Shown here: positions 8,647 to 20,029 of the stretch, one piece after another
Position numbering within the stretch: the first letter of the stretch is position 1
Layout: the number at the start of each line of letters is the position of its first letter
Source of the DNA: Bradyrhizobium sp. Y36
Lineage (GTDB): Bacteria; Pseudomonadota; Alphaproteobacteria; Rhizobiales; Xanthobacteraceae
Direction of reading: 5' to 3'
Length of the DNA: 64,000 nucleotides
Assembly (NCBI RefSeq): GCF_002531575.1
Contig: NZ_NWTI01000031.1
Location: forward strand, 1-64,000
Notes under the pieces: model-generated
What the model was told of the DNA's origin: nothing
Database searches by the model: none
The model's input: only the letters and a program-made list of their open reading frames with translations
Position numbers and translations under genes: made by a program

Positions 8647-9096
8647 TCACGATGATGGCGCTACCACGGCCGCGAAGTTGTCGAAGAAGCTCGTGGCGAG
8701 TTTTCGCGACGTCGAGTCGATCAGGCGCGCGCCGAGCTGTGCGAGCTTGCCGCCGATCTGCGCGTCGGCCTCGTAGTGCAGGATGGTGACATCGGGCGAT
8801 TCCTCTTCCAGCCTGACCTTCGCGCCGCCCTTGGCAAAGCCCGCGACGCCGCCGGCGCCTTCGCCGATGATGCGGTAGCCGTTCGGCGCATCGATATCGG
8901 CCAGCGTCACCTTGCCGCTGAACGTCGCCTTCACCGGACCGACCTTCAGCACCACCGTCGCCGTCATCTCCGTCGGCGAGGCCATCTCGAGCGATTGGCA
9001 GCCGGGAATGCAGCGCCTGAGAATCTCGGGATCGTTGAGCGCGGCCCATACCTTGGCTTTCGACGCCGGAATGCGCTGGCTGTCGTTCATCTGCAT
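8647..9096 (-). CDS. coxG: CoxG-like SRPBCC protein
   Basis: A 149-residue CO dehydrogenase subunit G family protein (SRPBCC/START-like lipid or quinone pocket). ATG 9096 (MQMNDSQRIPASKAKVW) follows GGAGGGTGG; upstream codons of the open frame are not family-like. Conserved features seen are WAALNDPEILRRCIPGC near the N-terminus, PVKATFSGKVTL in the middle, and a GxxAxLGxRLIDSTSRKLA segment at the C-terminus. In Oligotropha CoxG helps anchor CO dehydrogenase to the membrane for electron transfer. It is divergent from coxS across a 517 bp gap, so it is probably expressed from its own promoter. Confidence 0.9.
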   Translation of the reverse strand: MQMNDSQRIPASKAKVWAALNDPEILRRCIPGCQSLEMASPTEMTATVVLKVGPVKATFSGKVTLADIDAPNGYRIIGEGAGGVAGFAKGGAKVRLEEESPDVTILHYEADAQIGGKLAQLGARLIDSTSRKLATSFFDNFAAVVAPSS

Positions 9097-9613
9097 CGCT
9101 TCCACCCTCCGTTGTGTTTGTTCAGCGCGGATAGGGCGGCATGCGCCGTCGATCAATCGCCAGGAAGTAGGAGACGGGCCGAAGTCTCGCGCGCGCGGCG
9201 CCCGCGAGCGAGGATGTCGGCACGCGACCACAACGAAATCAAAGGCTTAGCTTCCTTTTTCATACTACCAAGATCGCGGTTACAAAGCCGCAGGCACGTG
9301 CTCCAATTCGCGCCAACGAACGAGACATCAAGGGGAGAACGACGTGCGACAGGGCTGAACCCGCGAGCCAATGCGGCGCTGCGCGGCAGCGACGATGCGA
9401 CGTTCGCTGCGGACGATATGCCGGACTTTCCAGATTTGCCCGACAGCCGCGCCAGATGTTGGCGACGGGCCGGAGCATCATGATCGATTCGCGCGCCGTG
9501 ACGGCCGCCCCGATGACCTTTCCATGACGCGAGGTCACCAAAATGCCAGTTGCAAAGTTTCGTTGCGCTGTCTCTAATTAGAACCAATCAAAATCACTTT
9601 GGGAGGACGTCAC
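9097..9613 (+). other. Gene-free divergent region between coxG and coxS
   Basis: About 0.5 kb with no convincing gene. Open frames on the minus strand here (up to 144 codons) have no ribosome site, a biased composition and no recognisable domain. The part nearest coxS (about 9550-9600) is AT-richer than its surroundings and probably carries the coxSLM promoter. I found no clear sigma-54 or FixK-type site. Confidence 0.5.
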
Positions 9614-10099
<486 letters not shown>

Positions 10100-10184
10100 A
10101 GCGGCGCGCCTCGATAGAACAAATCACCGCTGCCGCTCTCGAAGGAAAGCGCAGCCATAAAATTTCCGGTCGGGAGGACCAGAC

Positions 10185-12527
<2,343 letters not shown>

Positions 12528-12540
12528 CACCTCATCATCG

Positions 12541-12638
12541 TCATTCCGGGGCGACGCCCAGCGTTGAACCCGGAATCTGGAGCCACGAATTCAACCTCGA
12601 GATTCCGGGTCTGCGCCTTTGGCGCATCCCGGAATGAC
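12541..12638. repeat. Palindromic intergenic repeat, family A (copy 1)
   Basis: About 100 bp inverted element: outer arms TCATTCCGGGGCG and GCATCCCGGAATGACA, inner arms GAACCCGGAATC and GATTCCGGGT. Same family at 17115-17192 and 23546-23648. It lies between coxL and coxM, so it must be transcribed within the operon. Confidence 0.85.
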
Positions 12639-12665
12639 AGAGAAAAGATTTCAGGAGCAACCAAG

Positions 12666-13466
12666 ATGTACCAGACCACTTATCATCGCGCCTCCTCCGT
12701 CGACGAAGCCGTGAGCTTGTTCGGCAAGAGCAGCGAAGCCAAGTTCCTCGCCGGCGGCCAGACGCTGCTGCCGGTGATGAAGCAGCGCCTCGCCAGCCCC
12801 TCCGACGTGATCGACCTCGGCAAGATCAAGGAGCTGCAGGGCGTCGAATTGGCGGGCGACACGCTGACCATCAAGGCGGGCACGATCTATTACGACATCA
12901 TGACCAATGCCGATGTGAAGAAGGCGATCCCCGCGATCGCCCATCTCACCTCGGTGCTCGGCGATCCCGCCGTGCGCTATCGTGGCACGATCGGCGGCTC
13001 GATCGCCAACAACGATCCCGCCGCGGATTTCCCGGCTGCGCTGCTCGCGCTCGGCGCCACCGTGAAGACCAACAAGCGGTCGATTGTAGCCGATGACTTC
13101 TTCAAGGGCCTGTTCACCACGGCACTGGAAGACGGCGAGATCATCACCGCCGTGTCGTTCCCGGTGCCCGCGAAGGCGGGCTACGAGAAGATGCGGCATC
13201 CGGCCTCGCGCTTTGCGCTGACCGGCGTGTTCGTCGCGCAGGCCAAGTCGGGCGAGGTGCGCGTCGCCGCCACCGGCGCCTCGCAATCCGGTGTGATGCG
13301 GGTTCCTGCGATCGAGGCCGCGCTGAAGGCGAACTGGTCGCCATCGGCGATCGATGGCGTGACGATTTCGGCGAATGGACTGCTGGCCGATATCCACGGC
13401 TCGGCGGAGTACCGTGCCAACCTCGTCAAGGTGATGGCGCAGCGCGCGGTGAAGGCTGCGGGCTGA
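12666..13466 (+). CDS. coxM: CO dehydrogenase medium subunit, FAD-binding (CoxM)
   Basis: A 266-residue flavoprotein subunit that takes electrons from CoxS. ATG 12666 follows AGGAGCAACC; the open frame further upstream is only repeat DNA. FAD motifs are AGGQTLLP near residue 34 and TIGGSIANND near residue 115, with the CO dehydrogenase flavoprotein C-terminal domain after about residue 160. Its TGA stop is the first part of a palindromic repeat (13465-13513), so the repeat abuts the coding end. Last of the coxSLM set; the following CoA-transferase-like gene starts 281 bp on. Confidence 0.93.
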   Translation: MYQTTYHRASSVDEAVSLFGKSSEAKFLAGGQTLLPVMKQRLASPSDVIDLGKIKELQGVELAGDTLTIKAGTIYYDIMTNADVKKAIPAIAHLTSVLGDPAVRYRGTIGGSIANNDPAADFPAALLALGATVKTNKRSIVADDFFKGLFTTALEDGEIITAVSFPVPAKAGYEKMRHPASRFALTGVFVAQAKSGEVRVAATGASQSGVMRVPAIEAALKANWSPSAIDGVTISANGLLADIHGSAEYRANLVKVMAQRAVKAAG

Positions 13467-13513
13467 GCATGATCGGGAAAAGTGCGAAGCGGTTTTCCGA
13501 CAAGATCATGCTC
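13465..13513. repeat. Palindromic repeat, family D, overlapping the coxM stop
   Basis: Imperfect 49-bp palindrome with arms GAGCATGATC and GATCATGCTC and an inner GGGAAAAGTG/GGTTTTCCGA pair. This is a widely seen Rhizobiales intergenic motif (family recalled, not searched). Its first two bases lie in the coxM stop codon. Confidence 0.8.
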
Positions 13514-13747
13514 AAATAGCAATCAAGCGCGACAGCGCGGCGCTCCGCCAGCGTCTCGACACAAATTTTCCGCGGCGCGCACTTCGGTGCGCGCCGTTTT
13601 ATTTTGACCATGCGGCATGAAAACCGCTTGCCTCGCCAGCGTGAAGGCGAGAAAAGTTAATCGGGCGATTAACTCGCCCCACCGAAGAACTGTCAGAGAT
13701 GATTGCCGGATCACCGGCACCTGTCCGCGCCCCGAGGAAACAACAAC

Positions 13748-14866
13748 GTGCTCGACAAATCAGCCCAAGAAAAACCAGAAGGCTCCTCCGGCCGCGCCTC
13801 CGGCCCGCTCTCGGGCTTCCGCATCGTCGAATTCGCCGGCATCGGGCCAGGCCCGTTCGCCTGCATGATGCTCGCGGACATGGGCGCAGACGTCGTCACG
13901 CTCGACCGTGTCGGCGCGAAGAAGAGCATGAAGTCGGTGGCGGGCCGCGGCCGCAAGGTGATCGAGCTCGACCTGAAGGACAAGGCGGCAATCGCGCAGG
14001 TGCTCGACCTGCTCGCCAGCGCCGATGCGCTGGTCGAAGGCTTTCGTCCCGGCGTGATGGAGCGGCTCGGCCTCGGGCCGGACGTCGTGCTCGCGCGCAA
14101 TCCGAAGCTCGTCTATGGCCGCATGACCGGCTGGGGCCAGGAAGGCCCGCTCGCCAACGCCGCCGGCCACGACATCAATTACATCTCCATCACCGGCGCG
14201 CTCGCCGCGATCGGCACCAAGGAAGCGCCGGTGCCGCCGCTCAATCTCGTCGGCGATTTCGGCGGCGGCGCGCTCTACCTCGTCGTCGGCGTGCTCGCAG
14301 CGCTGCTGGAAGCGCAGAAGTCCGGCAAGGGCCAGGTGGTCGATGCCGCGATGTGCGACGGCGCGGCATCGCTGATGTCGTTCTTCTTCGACATGACCAC
14401 GCTGGGACGCTGGACCGAAGGGCGCGACCAGAACTTCCTCGACGGCGGCGCGCATTTCTACGGCGTCTATGAATGCGCCTGCGGGCACTTCGTTTCGATC
14501 GGCTCGATCGAGCCGCAATTCTACGCGCTGCTGCGCGAGCATGCGGGCCTGACGGATGCCGATTTCGACGCGCAGATGAACCCCAAGGCCTGGCCGGCGC
14601 TGAAGGAAAAGCTGAAGGCGGTGTTCAAGAGCAAGACGCGCGAGGACTGGTGCAAGATCATGGAAGGCACCGACATCTGTTTCGCGCCGGTGCTGACCAT
14701 GTCGGAGGCGACAAAGCATCCGCACATGGTCGCGCGCGAAGTCTTCATCGAGCGCCACGGCGTCAAGCAGCCCGCACCCGCCCCGCGCTTCTCGCGCACG
14801 CCCTCGACCGTGCGCGAGCCGGAAGGCGCGGAGATCGGCGCAGTGACGGCTGCGTGGAAGCGATAA
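13748..14866 (+). CDS. CaiB/BaiF CoA-transferase family protein, AMACR-like
   Basis: A 372-residue family III CoA-transferase fold protein. GTG 13748 follows CGAGGAAAC; a TTG at 13703 would add 15 residues with no ribosome site. The residues match the alpha-methylacyl-CoA racemase branch: the His/Asp of AGHDINYISITG and the Asp of NLVGDFGGG, in a segment followed by VDAAMCDGAASL. Racemases of this type invert 2-methylacyl-CoA esters for beta-oxidation of branched chains. It follows coxM in the same direction but with a 281 bp gap, so operon membership is doubtful. A CoA-transferase activity cannot be excluded from sequence alone. Confidence 0.88.
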   Translation: MLDKSAQEKPEGSSGRASGPLSGFRIVEFAGIGPGPFACMMLADMGADVVTLDRVGAKKSMKSVAGRGRKVIELDLKDKAAIAQVLDLLASADALVEGFRPGVMERLGLGPDVVLARNPKLVYGRMTGWGQEGPLANAAGHDINYISITGALAAIGTKEAPVPPLNLVGDFGGGALYLVVGVLAALLEAQKSGKGQVVDAAMCDGAASLMSFFFDMTTLGRWTEGRDQNFLDGGAHFYGVYECACGHFVSIGSIEPQFYALLREHAGLTDADFDAQMNPKAWPALKEKLKAVFKSKTREDWCKIMEGTDICFAPVLTMSEATKHPHMVAREVFIERHGVKQPAPAPRFSRTPSTVREPEGAEIGAVTAAWKR

Positions 14867-14887
14867 ATCCAACCCCGGCAGAGATCT

Positions 14888-14980
14888 CGTAGGGTGGGCA
14901 AAGGCGCGAAGCGCCGTGCCCACCACCTATTCGTGATTGCAACGGAACGTGGGCACGCTGCGCTTTGCCCGCCCTACGGC
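14888..14980. repeat. Palindromic repeat, family C (copy 1)
   Basis: Inverted element with outer arms GTAGGGTGGGCAAAG and CTTTGCCCGCCCTAC and inner arms CGTGCCCAC/GTGGGCACG. It fills the gap between two convergent genes and could act as a bidirectional terminator. Close copy at 62835-62926, degenerate copy at 42801-42890. Confidence 0.85.
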
Positions 14981-15000
14981 AGTGTGCGTGATGCACGCGC

Positions 15001-16119
15001 CTACGCCGCGTTATCCACCTTCAGCACACCGCGGCGGATCTGATCTTCCTCGATCGATTCGAACAGGGCCTTGAAATTGCCCTCGCCAAATCCGTCGTCA
15101 CCCTTGCGCTGGATGAACTCGAAGAAGATCGGGCCGATCGCATTCGCCGAGAAGATCTGCAGCAGCACCTTGGTCTGGCCGCCTTCGACCACGCCCTCGC
15201 CGTCGATCAGGATGCCGTTCTTCTGCAGGCGCGCGAGATCCTCGCCGTGCCTGGGCAAGCGTGTGTCGACCTTCTCGAAATAGGTGTTCGGCGGCAACGG
15301 CATGAACGGCAGGCCGGCCTCGCGCAGGCCCTCGATGGTGCGGTAGATGTCGCGGCAGCCGCAGGCGATGTGCTGGATGCCCTCGCCGCGATAGGTCTTC
15401 AGATATTCCTCGATCTGTCCGGAATCGCCGGCGTCCTCGTTGATCGGAATCCGGATCTTGCCGTCCGGGCTGGTCAGCGCGCGCGAGAACAGGCCGGAGG
15501 CGCGGCCCTCGATGTCGAAGAAACGGATCTGGCGGAAGTTGAACAGTTTTTCGTAGAAGCCCGCCCAGACATCCATGCGGCCGCGATGGACGTTGTGGGT
15601 GAGATGGTCGAGATAGAACAGGCCGGCCCCGACCGGCTTGGGATCGCGCGCACCCAGCCATTCGTACTCCGCATCATAGGCGGAGCCCTTGGCGCCGTAG
15701 CGATCGACCAGATACAGCAGGCTGCCGCCGATGCCCTTGATCGCGGGCACATCGAGCGTCTTCTGGGCGGACGAGACATCCGCCGGCTCCGCGCCGAGCG
15801 AAATCGCGCGGTCATAGGCCGCCTTGGCATCGACGACGCGGAACGCCATCGACGGCGCACAGGGGCCGTGCGCGGCGACGAACTCGTAGCCATGGGTGCC
15901 GGGCTCCTCGTTGACGAGGTAGTTGATGTCGCCCTGGCGATAGACCGTGATGTTCTTGGTCCTGTGGCGCGCGACAGGGGCATAGCCCATCAGCTTGAAC
16001 AGCGCGTGCAACTCCTCCGGATGGGGATGCGCATATTCCACGAACTCGAACCCGTCGGTGCCCATCGGATTGTCGGCGCTGACAGTGGCCGGCGGTGCAT
16101 CGTGCGGAAACGGTCCCAT
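15001..16119 (-). CDS. hppD: 4-hydroxyphenylpyruvate dioxygenase
   Basis: A 372-residue Fe(II) dioxygenase converting 4-hydroxyphenylpyruvate to homogentisate in tyrosine breakdown. It has the two-half vicinal-oxygen-chelate fold; the C-terminal half carries the iron ligands: His in YLDHLTHNV, His in EGIQHIACG, and Glu in IFFEFIQRKGDDGFGEGNF. Length is normal for bacterial HPPD. It is divergent from an Lrp-family regulator with a 121 bp gap holding a palindrome (16206-16222). The downstream pathway enzymes hmgA and fahA lie 2-4 kb away, in a separate unit. Confidence 0.97.
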   Translation of the reverse strand: MGPFPHDAPPATVSADNPMGTDGFEFVEYAHPHPEELHALFKLMGYAPVARHRTKNITVYRQGDINYLVNEEPGTHGYEFVAAHGPCAPSMAFRVVDAKAAYDRAISLGAEPADVSSAQKTLDVPAIKGIGGSLLYLVDRYGAKGSAYDAEYEWLGARDPKPVGAGLFYLDHLTHNVHRGRMDVWAGFYEKLFNFRQIRFFDIEGRASGLFSRALTSPDGKIRIPINEDAGDSGQIEEYLKTYRGEGIQHIACGCRDIYRTIEGLREAGLPFMPLPPNTYFEKVDTRLPRHGEDLARLQKNGILIDGEGVVEGGQTKVLLQIFSANAIGPIFFEFIQRKGDDGFGEGNFKALFESIEEDQIRRGVLKVDNAA

Positions 16120-16205
16120 GGTGTTCTCCCGAAAGGTTGCTGGGAAGAACTATCCTTCATGGGACGCGCAAGGAGCGTGCAAACGGGATGCATTTTCGCT
16201 ATCGT

Positions 16206-16222
16206 ATGCACGATCTGTGCAT
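16206..16222. promoter_or_regulatory. Candidate Lrp-family operator in the hppD/lrp gap
   Basis: Perfect 6-5-6 inverted repeat ATGCAC-N5-GTGCAT, 19 bp upstream of the regulator start. Further TGCA words sit at about 16190. Position between divergent genes is typical of a shared Lrp/AsnC operator. Six-bp arms occur by chance, so the call rests mainly on location. Confidence 0.45.
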
Positions 16223-16240
16223 GGATTGGACCAATAACGC

Positions 16241-16720
16241 ATGATTCCGGTTGACGCCTTCGACCTCAAGATCCTCGGTGCGCTCCAGGACGACGGCCGC
16301 CTCACCAACCAGGAGCTCGCCGACCTCGCCGGGCTGTCCGCCTCGCAATGCTCGCGCCGGCGGATGCGGCTGGAGGAGGACAAGGTGATCGCGGGCTACC
16401 ACGCCGATCTCTCCAGCGAGGCGCTGGGCTTCGGCGTGATCGCCTTCATCCAGGTCGGGCTTGCGACCCATTCGCCCGATAATTCCAAGCGCTTCCGCGC
16501 GCTGGTGAACCGCATCGACGAGATCCAGGAGGCCTATTCGCTCACAGGTGATGCCGATTACGTGCTGAAGGCGGTGCTGCGCGATCTCAAGGGCCTCTCC
16601 AACCTCGTCAACGACGTGCTGATGCCGCACCAGAGCGTGGCGCATGTGCGCTCCTCGATCGTGCTCGACAGGCTGAAGGAAAGTTCGCGATTGCCGCTGA
16701 AGGAAATCAAGCCCGGCTGA
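16241..16720 (+). CDS. Lrp/AsnC-family regulator, probable hppD activator
   Basis: A 159-residue transcription regulator. The N-terminal HTH (about 5-55: DLKILGALQDDGRLTNQELA, then GLSASQCSRRRMRLEE) is followed by a RAM ligand domain (about 65-150). Start ATG 16241 is at the usual position a few residues before the first helix. Divergence from hppD suggests it controls tyrosine catabolism, as the Lrp-type HpdR does in Sinorhizobium. The ligand is unknown; an aromatic amino acid or 4-hydroxyphenylpyruvate is a reasonable guess. Confidence 0.93.
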   Translation: MIPVDAFDLKILGALQDDGRLTNQELADLAGLSASQCSRRRMRLEEDKVIAGYHADLSSEALGFGVIAFIQVGLATHSPDNSKRFRALVNRIDEIQEAYSLTGDADYVLKAVLRDLKGLSNLVNDVLMPHQSVAHVRSSIVLDRLKESSRLPLKEIKPG

Positions 16721-16792
16721 AATCGAGGGAACTACGTCATTCGCGCTCCCCGCGCGGTCTGCGATGATCCCAACCAATCCGGAGATTCAACC

Positions 16793-17104
16793 ATGGCCCT
16801 GCAGCTTCGACCGAACTGCGAATATTGCGATTGCGACCTGCCGCCGGATGCGACGAACGCGCGGATCTGCTCCTATGAATGCACGTTCTGCGCGGACTGC
16901 GTCGAGACAAAACTCTTCAACGTCTGCCCGAACTGCGGCGGCGGTTTTGCGCCGCGCCCGATCCGGCCGACGCAGGAATGGCGCGCGGGCGTCTGCACGA
17001 GCAGGCAGGCGCCGTCGGACAAGCGGGTGCATTTGAAATACAGCGTCGAGGACGTCGCAGCGCATTGCGCGCGGGTCCGCGACGTGCCGCCGGAGAGGCG
17101 GTAG
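16793..17104 (+). CDS. DUF1272 cysteine-rich protein
   Basis: A 103-residue small protein of unknown function. The first 60 residues hold the DUF1272 pattern: CEYCDCDLPP, ICSYECTFCADC and VCPNCGGGF, nine cysteines that look like a zinc-ribbon-type metal site. The C-terminal 40 residues are basic and less conserved. ATG 16793 begins MALQLRPNCEYC, the normal start for the family. It follows the Lrp gene by 72 bp in the same direction, so co-transcription is possible. Confidence 0.88.
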   Translation: MALQLRPNCEYCDCDLPPDATNARICSYECTFCADCVETKLFNVCPNCGGGFAPRPIRPTQEWRAGVCTSRQAPSDKRVHLKYSVEDVAAHCARVRDVPPERR

Positions 17105-17114
17105 GTTCGAGGCC

Positions 17115-17192
17115 GTCGTTCCGGGGCGCGCAAAGCGCGAACCCGGAACCTCGAGATTCCGGGTTCGATGCTTCGCATCGCCCTGGAATGAC
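17115..17192. repeat. Palindromic repeat, family A (copy 2)
   Basis: Shorter copy of the element at 12541-12638: CGTTCCGGGGCGCGC, GAACCCGGAACC, GATTCCGGGTTCG, CCTGGAATGACAG. It separates the convergent DUF1272 and fahA genes. Confidence 0.82.
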
Positions 17193-17199
17193 AGTGATC

Positions 17200-18471
17200 C
17201 TACTCCGCCGCGAGAATCGTCCCCTCGACCTCACCGAACCCGACGCGATAGCCGTTGCCCTGGCACCAGCCGCGCATCACGAGGCTGTCGCCGTCTTCCA
17301 GGAACGAACGCTTGGCGCCACCGGGGAGCTCGACCGGCTCGGTACCGTTCCAGCTGATCTCGAGCAGGCTGCCGCGCTGATTCTTCTCCGGGCCGGAGAT
17401 CGTGCCGCTGCCGAGGAGATCGCCGACATTCATGGCGCAGCCGGAGGAGGCGTGGTGCATCAGCTGCTGCACTGACGACCAATACATGTATTTGAAACTG
17501 GTGCGGCTGATGCTCGCAGGCGCGTTGGCCCCGGCCGCACGCAAGGACACATCCAGCTCGACATCATAGTTCTGCGGCCTGGTCTGCCTGAGATAATCGA
17601 GCGGCACCGGCTCCTGCTCCGGTCCCTTCAGCCGGAACGGCTCCAGCGCCTCGCGCGTCACCACCCACGGGCTGATCGAGGTCGCAAAGGCCTTGGCGAG
17701 GAACGGCCCGAGCGGCACATATTCCCATTGCTGGATGTCGCGCGCGCTCCAGTCGTTGAGCAGCACGAAGCCGAAGATCATCTCCTCGGCCTGGCTCTCC
17801 GTCAGCATGCCGCCCATCGGCGAGGGCTGACCGATGACAACACCGATCTCCAGCTCGAAATCGAGTCGCTTGCAGGGACCGAAGCTCGGCACCTCCACAT
17901 TCGGCGGCTTGAGCTGTCCGCGCGGGCGCTTCACCTTCGTGCCCGACACCACGACCGTGGAGGCGCGGCCGTTATAGGCGATCGGCATGTGCAGCCAGTT
18001 CGGCTGCAGCGCATTGTCCTTGCCGCGGAACATCACGCCGACATTGGTGGCGTGCTCCTTCGACGAATAGAAATCGGTGTAGCCGGAGACGGCGAACGGC
18101 AGGTGCAGCCTGGCGTCGCGCATCGGCACCAGCGCGCGGCTGCGCAGCTCCTCGTTGTCGCGCAGCTCCGGATGATCATGGCGCAACAATTCGCTGATCC
18201 GCGCGCGCGTCCTGGTCCACACCTTCGGCCCCAGCGCCATGAATGGATTGAGCGAGCCTCCCGAGAACACGCCGAGCGGACCGACCTCGAGCCGACAATC
18301 CTGCTCCAGCTCCCAGAGATCGAGCACATATTCGCCGATCGCGACACCGATGCGAGGCGTCGGATTGCCGGGGGTCGAGAACACGCCATAGGGCAGGTTC
18401 TGGATCGGGAAGTCGGAAGAAGGATCGACCTCGATGAAGGAGCGGAGGCTGGGGTCGTTGGGGTGGGGCAT
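17200..18471 (-). CDS. fahA: Fumarylacetoacetase
   Basis: A 423-residue hydrolase splitting fumarylacetoacetate into fumarate and acetoacetate, the last step of homogentisate breakdown. ATG 18471 begins MPHPNDPSLRSF; eleven upstream codons of the frame are ignored. The N-terminal FAH domain (about 15-115) precedes the catalytic domain with DFELEIGVVIG (metal-binding Glu residues) and LLNDWSARDIQQWEYVPLG. It lies downstream of hmgA in the same direction, but a 173-bp family B repeat occupies most of the 209 bp between them, so expression may be partly uncoupled. The maleylacetoacetate isomerase step is not encoded here. Confidence 0.96.
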   Translation of the reverse strand: MPHPNDPSLRSFIEVDPSSDFPIQNLPYGVFSTPGNPTPRIGVAIGEYVLDLWELEQDCRLEVGPLGVFSGGSLNPFMALGPKVWTRTRARISELLRHDHPELRDNEELRSRALVPMRDARLHLPFAVSGYTDFYSSKEHATNVGVMFRGKDNALQPNWLHMPIAYNGRASTVVVSGTKVKRPRGQLKPPNVEVPSFGPCKRLDFELEIGVVIGQPSPMGGMLTESQAEEMIFGFVLLNDWSARDIQQWEYVPLGPFLAKAFATSISPWVVTREALEPFRLKGPEQEPVPLDYLRQTRPQNYDVELDVSLRAAGANAPASISRTSFKYMYWSSVQQLMHHASSGCAMNVGDLLGSGTISGPEKNQRGSLLEISWNGTEPVELPGGAKRSFLEDGDSLVMRGWCQGNGYRVGFGEVEGTILAAE

Positions 18472-18500
18472 TGGTTTCCCGTGGCACGGCGGTGACGGTG

Positions 18501-18673
18501 TCACCCTCCCCTGGAGGGGGAGGGTCGGCTCATATTGAGCGCAGCGAAATATGAGACGGGGTGGGGTGATCTCTCAACACGGGCAGTGTTCCCTGCGGAA
18601 AGATGTCACCCCACCCCGCTACGCATTCCGCTTCGCTGCATGCGTAGCGACCCTCCCCTTCCAGGGGAGGGTA
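18501..18673. repeat. Palindromic repeat, family B (copy 1)
   Basis: About 170-bp element with nested inverted repeats: outer CCTCCCCTGGAGGGGGAGGG against CCCTCCCCTTCCAGGGGAGG, inner GGGGTGGGGTGATCTC against a TGTCACCCCACCCCG arm. It lies between hmgA and fahA. Second copy at 52318-52478; a short remnant at 55501-55520. Confidence 0.88.
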
Positions 18674-18680
18674 AGAGGCC

Positions 18681-20027
18681 TCACGGCTTGCTCGGATCGA
18701 ACCGCTTCTCCAGACCTTTCCAGCAATCCGCGTAATCGTCCTGGAGCGTGGGCGCATTCGCCGCATGCGCGGTGACGCGCTGCGGATAGCGGGTCTCGAA
18801 CATGAAGGCCATGGTGCCCGTGAGCTTCACCGGCTTCAACTCGCCATTGCTGGCATGCTCGAACGCGTCGCGATCGGGACCGTGCGGCAGCATGCAATTG
18901 TGCAGGCTCATGCCGCCGGGCACGAAGCCCTGCGGCTTGGCGTCGTAGACGCCGTAGATCAGGCCCATGAACTCGCTCATGATGTTCATGTGGTACCAGG
19001 GCGGACGGAAGGTGTTGTCGGCCACCATCCAGCGCTCGGGGAAGATGACGAAGTCGATATTCGCGGTGCCCGCGGTCTCCGACGGCGAGGTCAGCACCGT
19101 GAAGATCGAGGGATCGGGATGGTCGAAGCCGATCGCGCCGACCGGCGAGAAGGTGCGCAGATCGTATTTGTAAGGCGCGTAATTGCCGTGCCAGGCGACG
19201 ACGTCGATCGGCGAATGCGGCAAGGTCGTCTTGAACAGCGACCCGCCCCATTTCACGAACAGCTCGCTCGGCGTGTCCTTGTCCTCGTAATGCGCGACGG
19301 GGGTGAGGAAGTCGCGCGCGTTGGCAAGGCAGTTGGCGCCGATCGGACCGCGCTCCGGCAGCGTGAAGGCGCCGCCGTAATTCTCGCAGAGATAGCCGCG
19401 CGCCGGCCCGTTCGGAATTTCGACGCGGAACTTGACGCCGCGCGGGATCACCACGATCTCGCCGGGCTCGGCATCGATACGGCCGAATTCGGTGACGAGA
19501 CGCAGATTGCCCTGCTGCAGCACGAACATCAGCTCGCCATCCGCATTGTAGAAATGCTGATCCACCATCGACCTGGTGATGAGGTAGACATGCGCGGCCA
19601 TGCCGGCCTGCGTGTTGACGTCACCCGCCGTCGTCATCGTCTGCACGCCATGAACGAAGGTGACGTCATCCTTCGGCAACGGCGTCGGATCCCAGCGCAT
19701 CTGCGCGATCGGCAGGTCGTATTCATGGCATGGCGCCGAACGCCACAGCCCGGCATCGACCTTCTCGAAGCGACCGGAATGCTTCACCGAGGGACGGATG
19801 CGATAGAGCCACGAGCGCTCGTTGGTGCCGCGCGGCGCGGTGAAGGGCGAGCCGGACAATTGCTCGGCGTAAAGCCCGTACGCGCAGCGCTGCGGCGAGT
19901 TGCGCCCGATCGGCAGCGCACCCGGCAGCGCCTCGGTTTCAAAACTGTTGCCGAAGCCGGACATGTAGCCCGGCGTCACCTGCGCCGAACTGCGGATGAT
20001 CTGGTCAGGCGAGGTGTTGATGTTCAT
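18681..20027 (-). CDS. hmgA: Homogentisate 1,2-dioxygenase
   Basis: A 448-residue Fe(II) ring-cleavage dioxygenase turning homogentisate into maleylacetoacetate. ATG 20027 (MNINTSPDQIIRSS) has GAGGAGGATAG just upstream. Family features: YMSGFGNSFETEALPGALP at the N-terminus, WHGNYAPYKYDL, and the metal-ligand stretch PPWYHMNIMSEFMGLIYG with His and Glu, followed by a third His in HGPDRDAFEHAS. It starts 2 bp after the stop of the MBL-fold gene, so the two are tightly coupled. Member of the minus-strand run from the FAD hydroxylase to fahA. Confidence 0.97.
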   Translation of the reverse strand: MNINTSPDQIIRSSAQVTPGYMSGFGNSFETEALPGALPIGRNSPQRCAYGLYAEQLSGSPFTAPRGTNERSWLYRIRPSVKHSGRFEKVDAGLWRSAPCHEYDLPIAQMRWDPTPLPKDDVTFVHGVQTMTTAGDVNTQAGMAAHVYLITRSMVDQHFYNADGELMFVLQQGNLRLVTEFGRIDAEPGEIVVIPRGVKFRVEIPNGPARGYLCENYGGAFTLPERGPIGANCLANARDFLTPVAHYEDKDTPSELFVKWGGSLFKTTLPHSPIDVVAWHGNYAPYKYDLRTFSPVGAIGFDHPDPSIFTVLTSPSETAGTANIDFVIFPERWMVADNTFRPPWYHMNIMSEFMGLIYGVYDAKPQGFVPGGMSLHNCMLPHGPDRDAFEHASNGELKPVKLTGTMAFMFETRYPQRVTAHAANAPTLQDDYADCWKGLEKRFDPSKP

Positions 20028-20029
20028 GA

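Noticed and set aside
9153..9587. A 144-codon minus-strand frame in the coxG-coxS gap
   Set aside because: No ribosome site, no domain, and the region is expected to hold two promoters.
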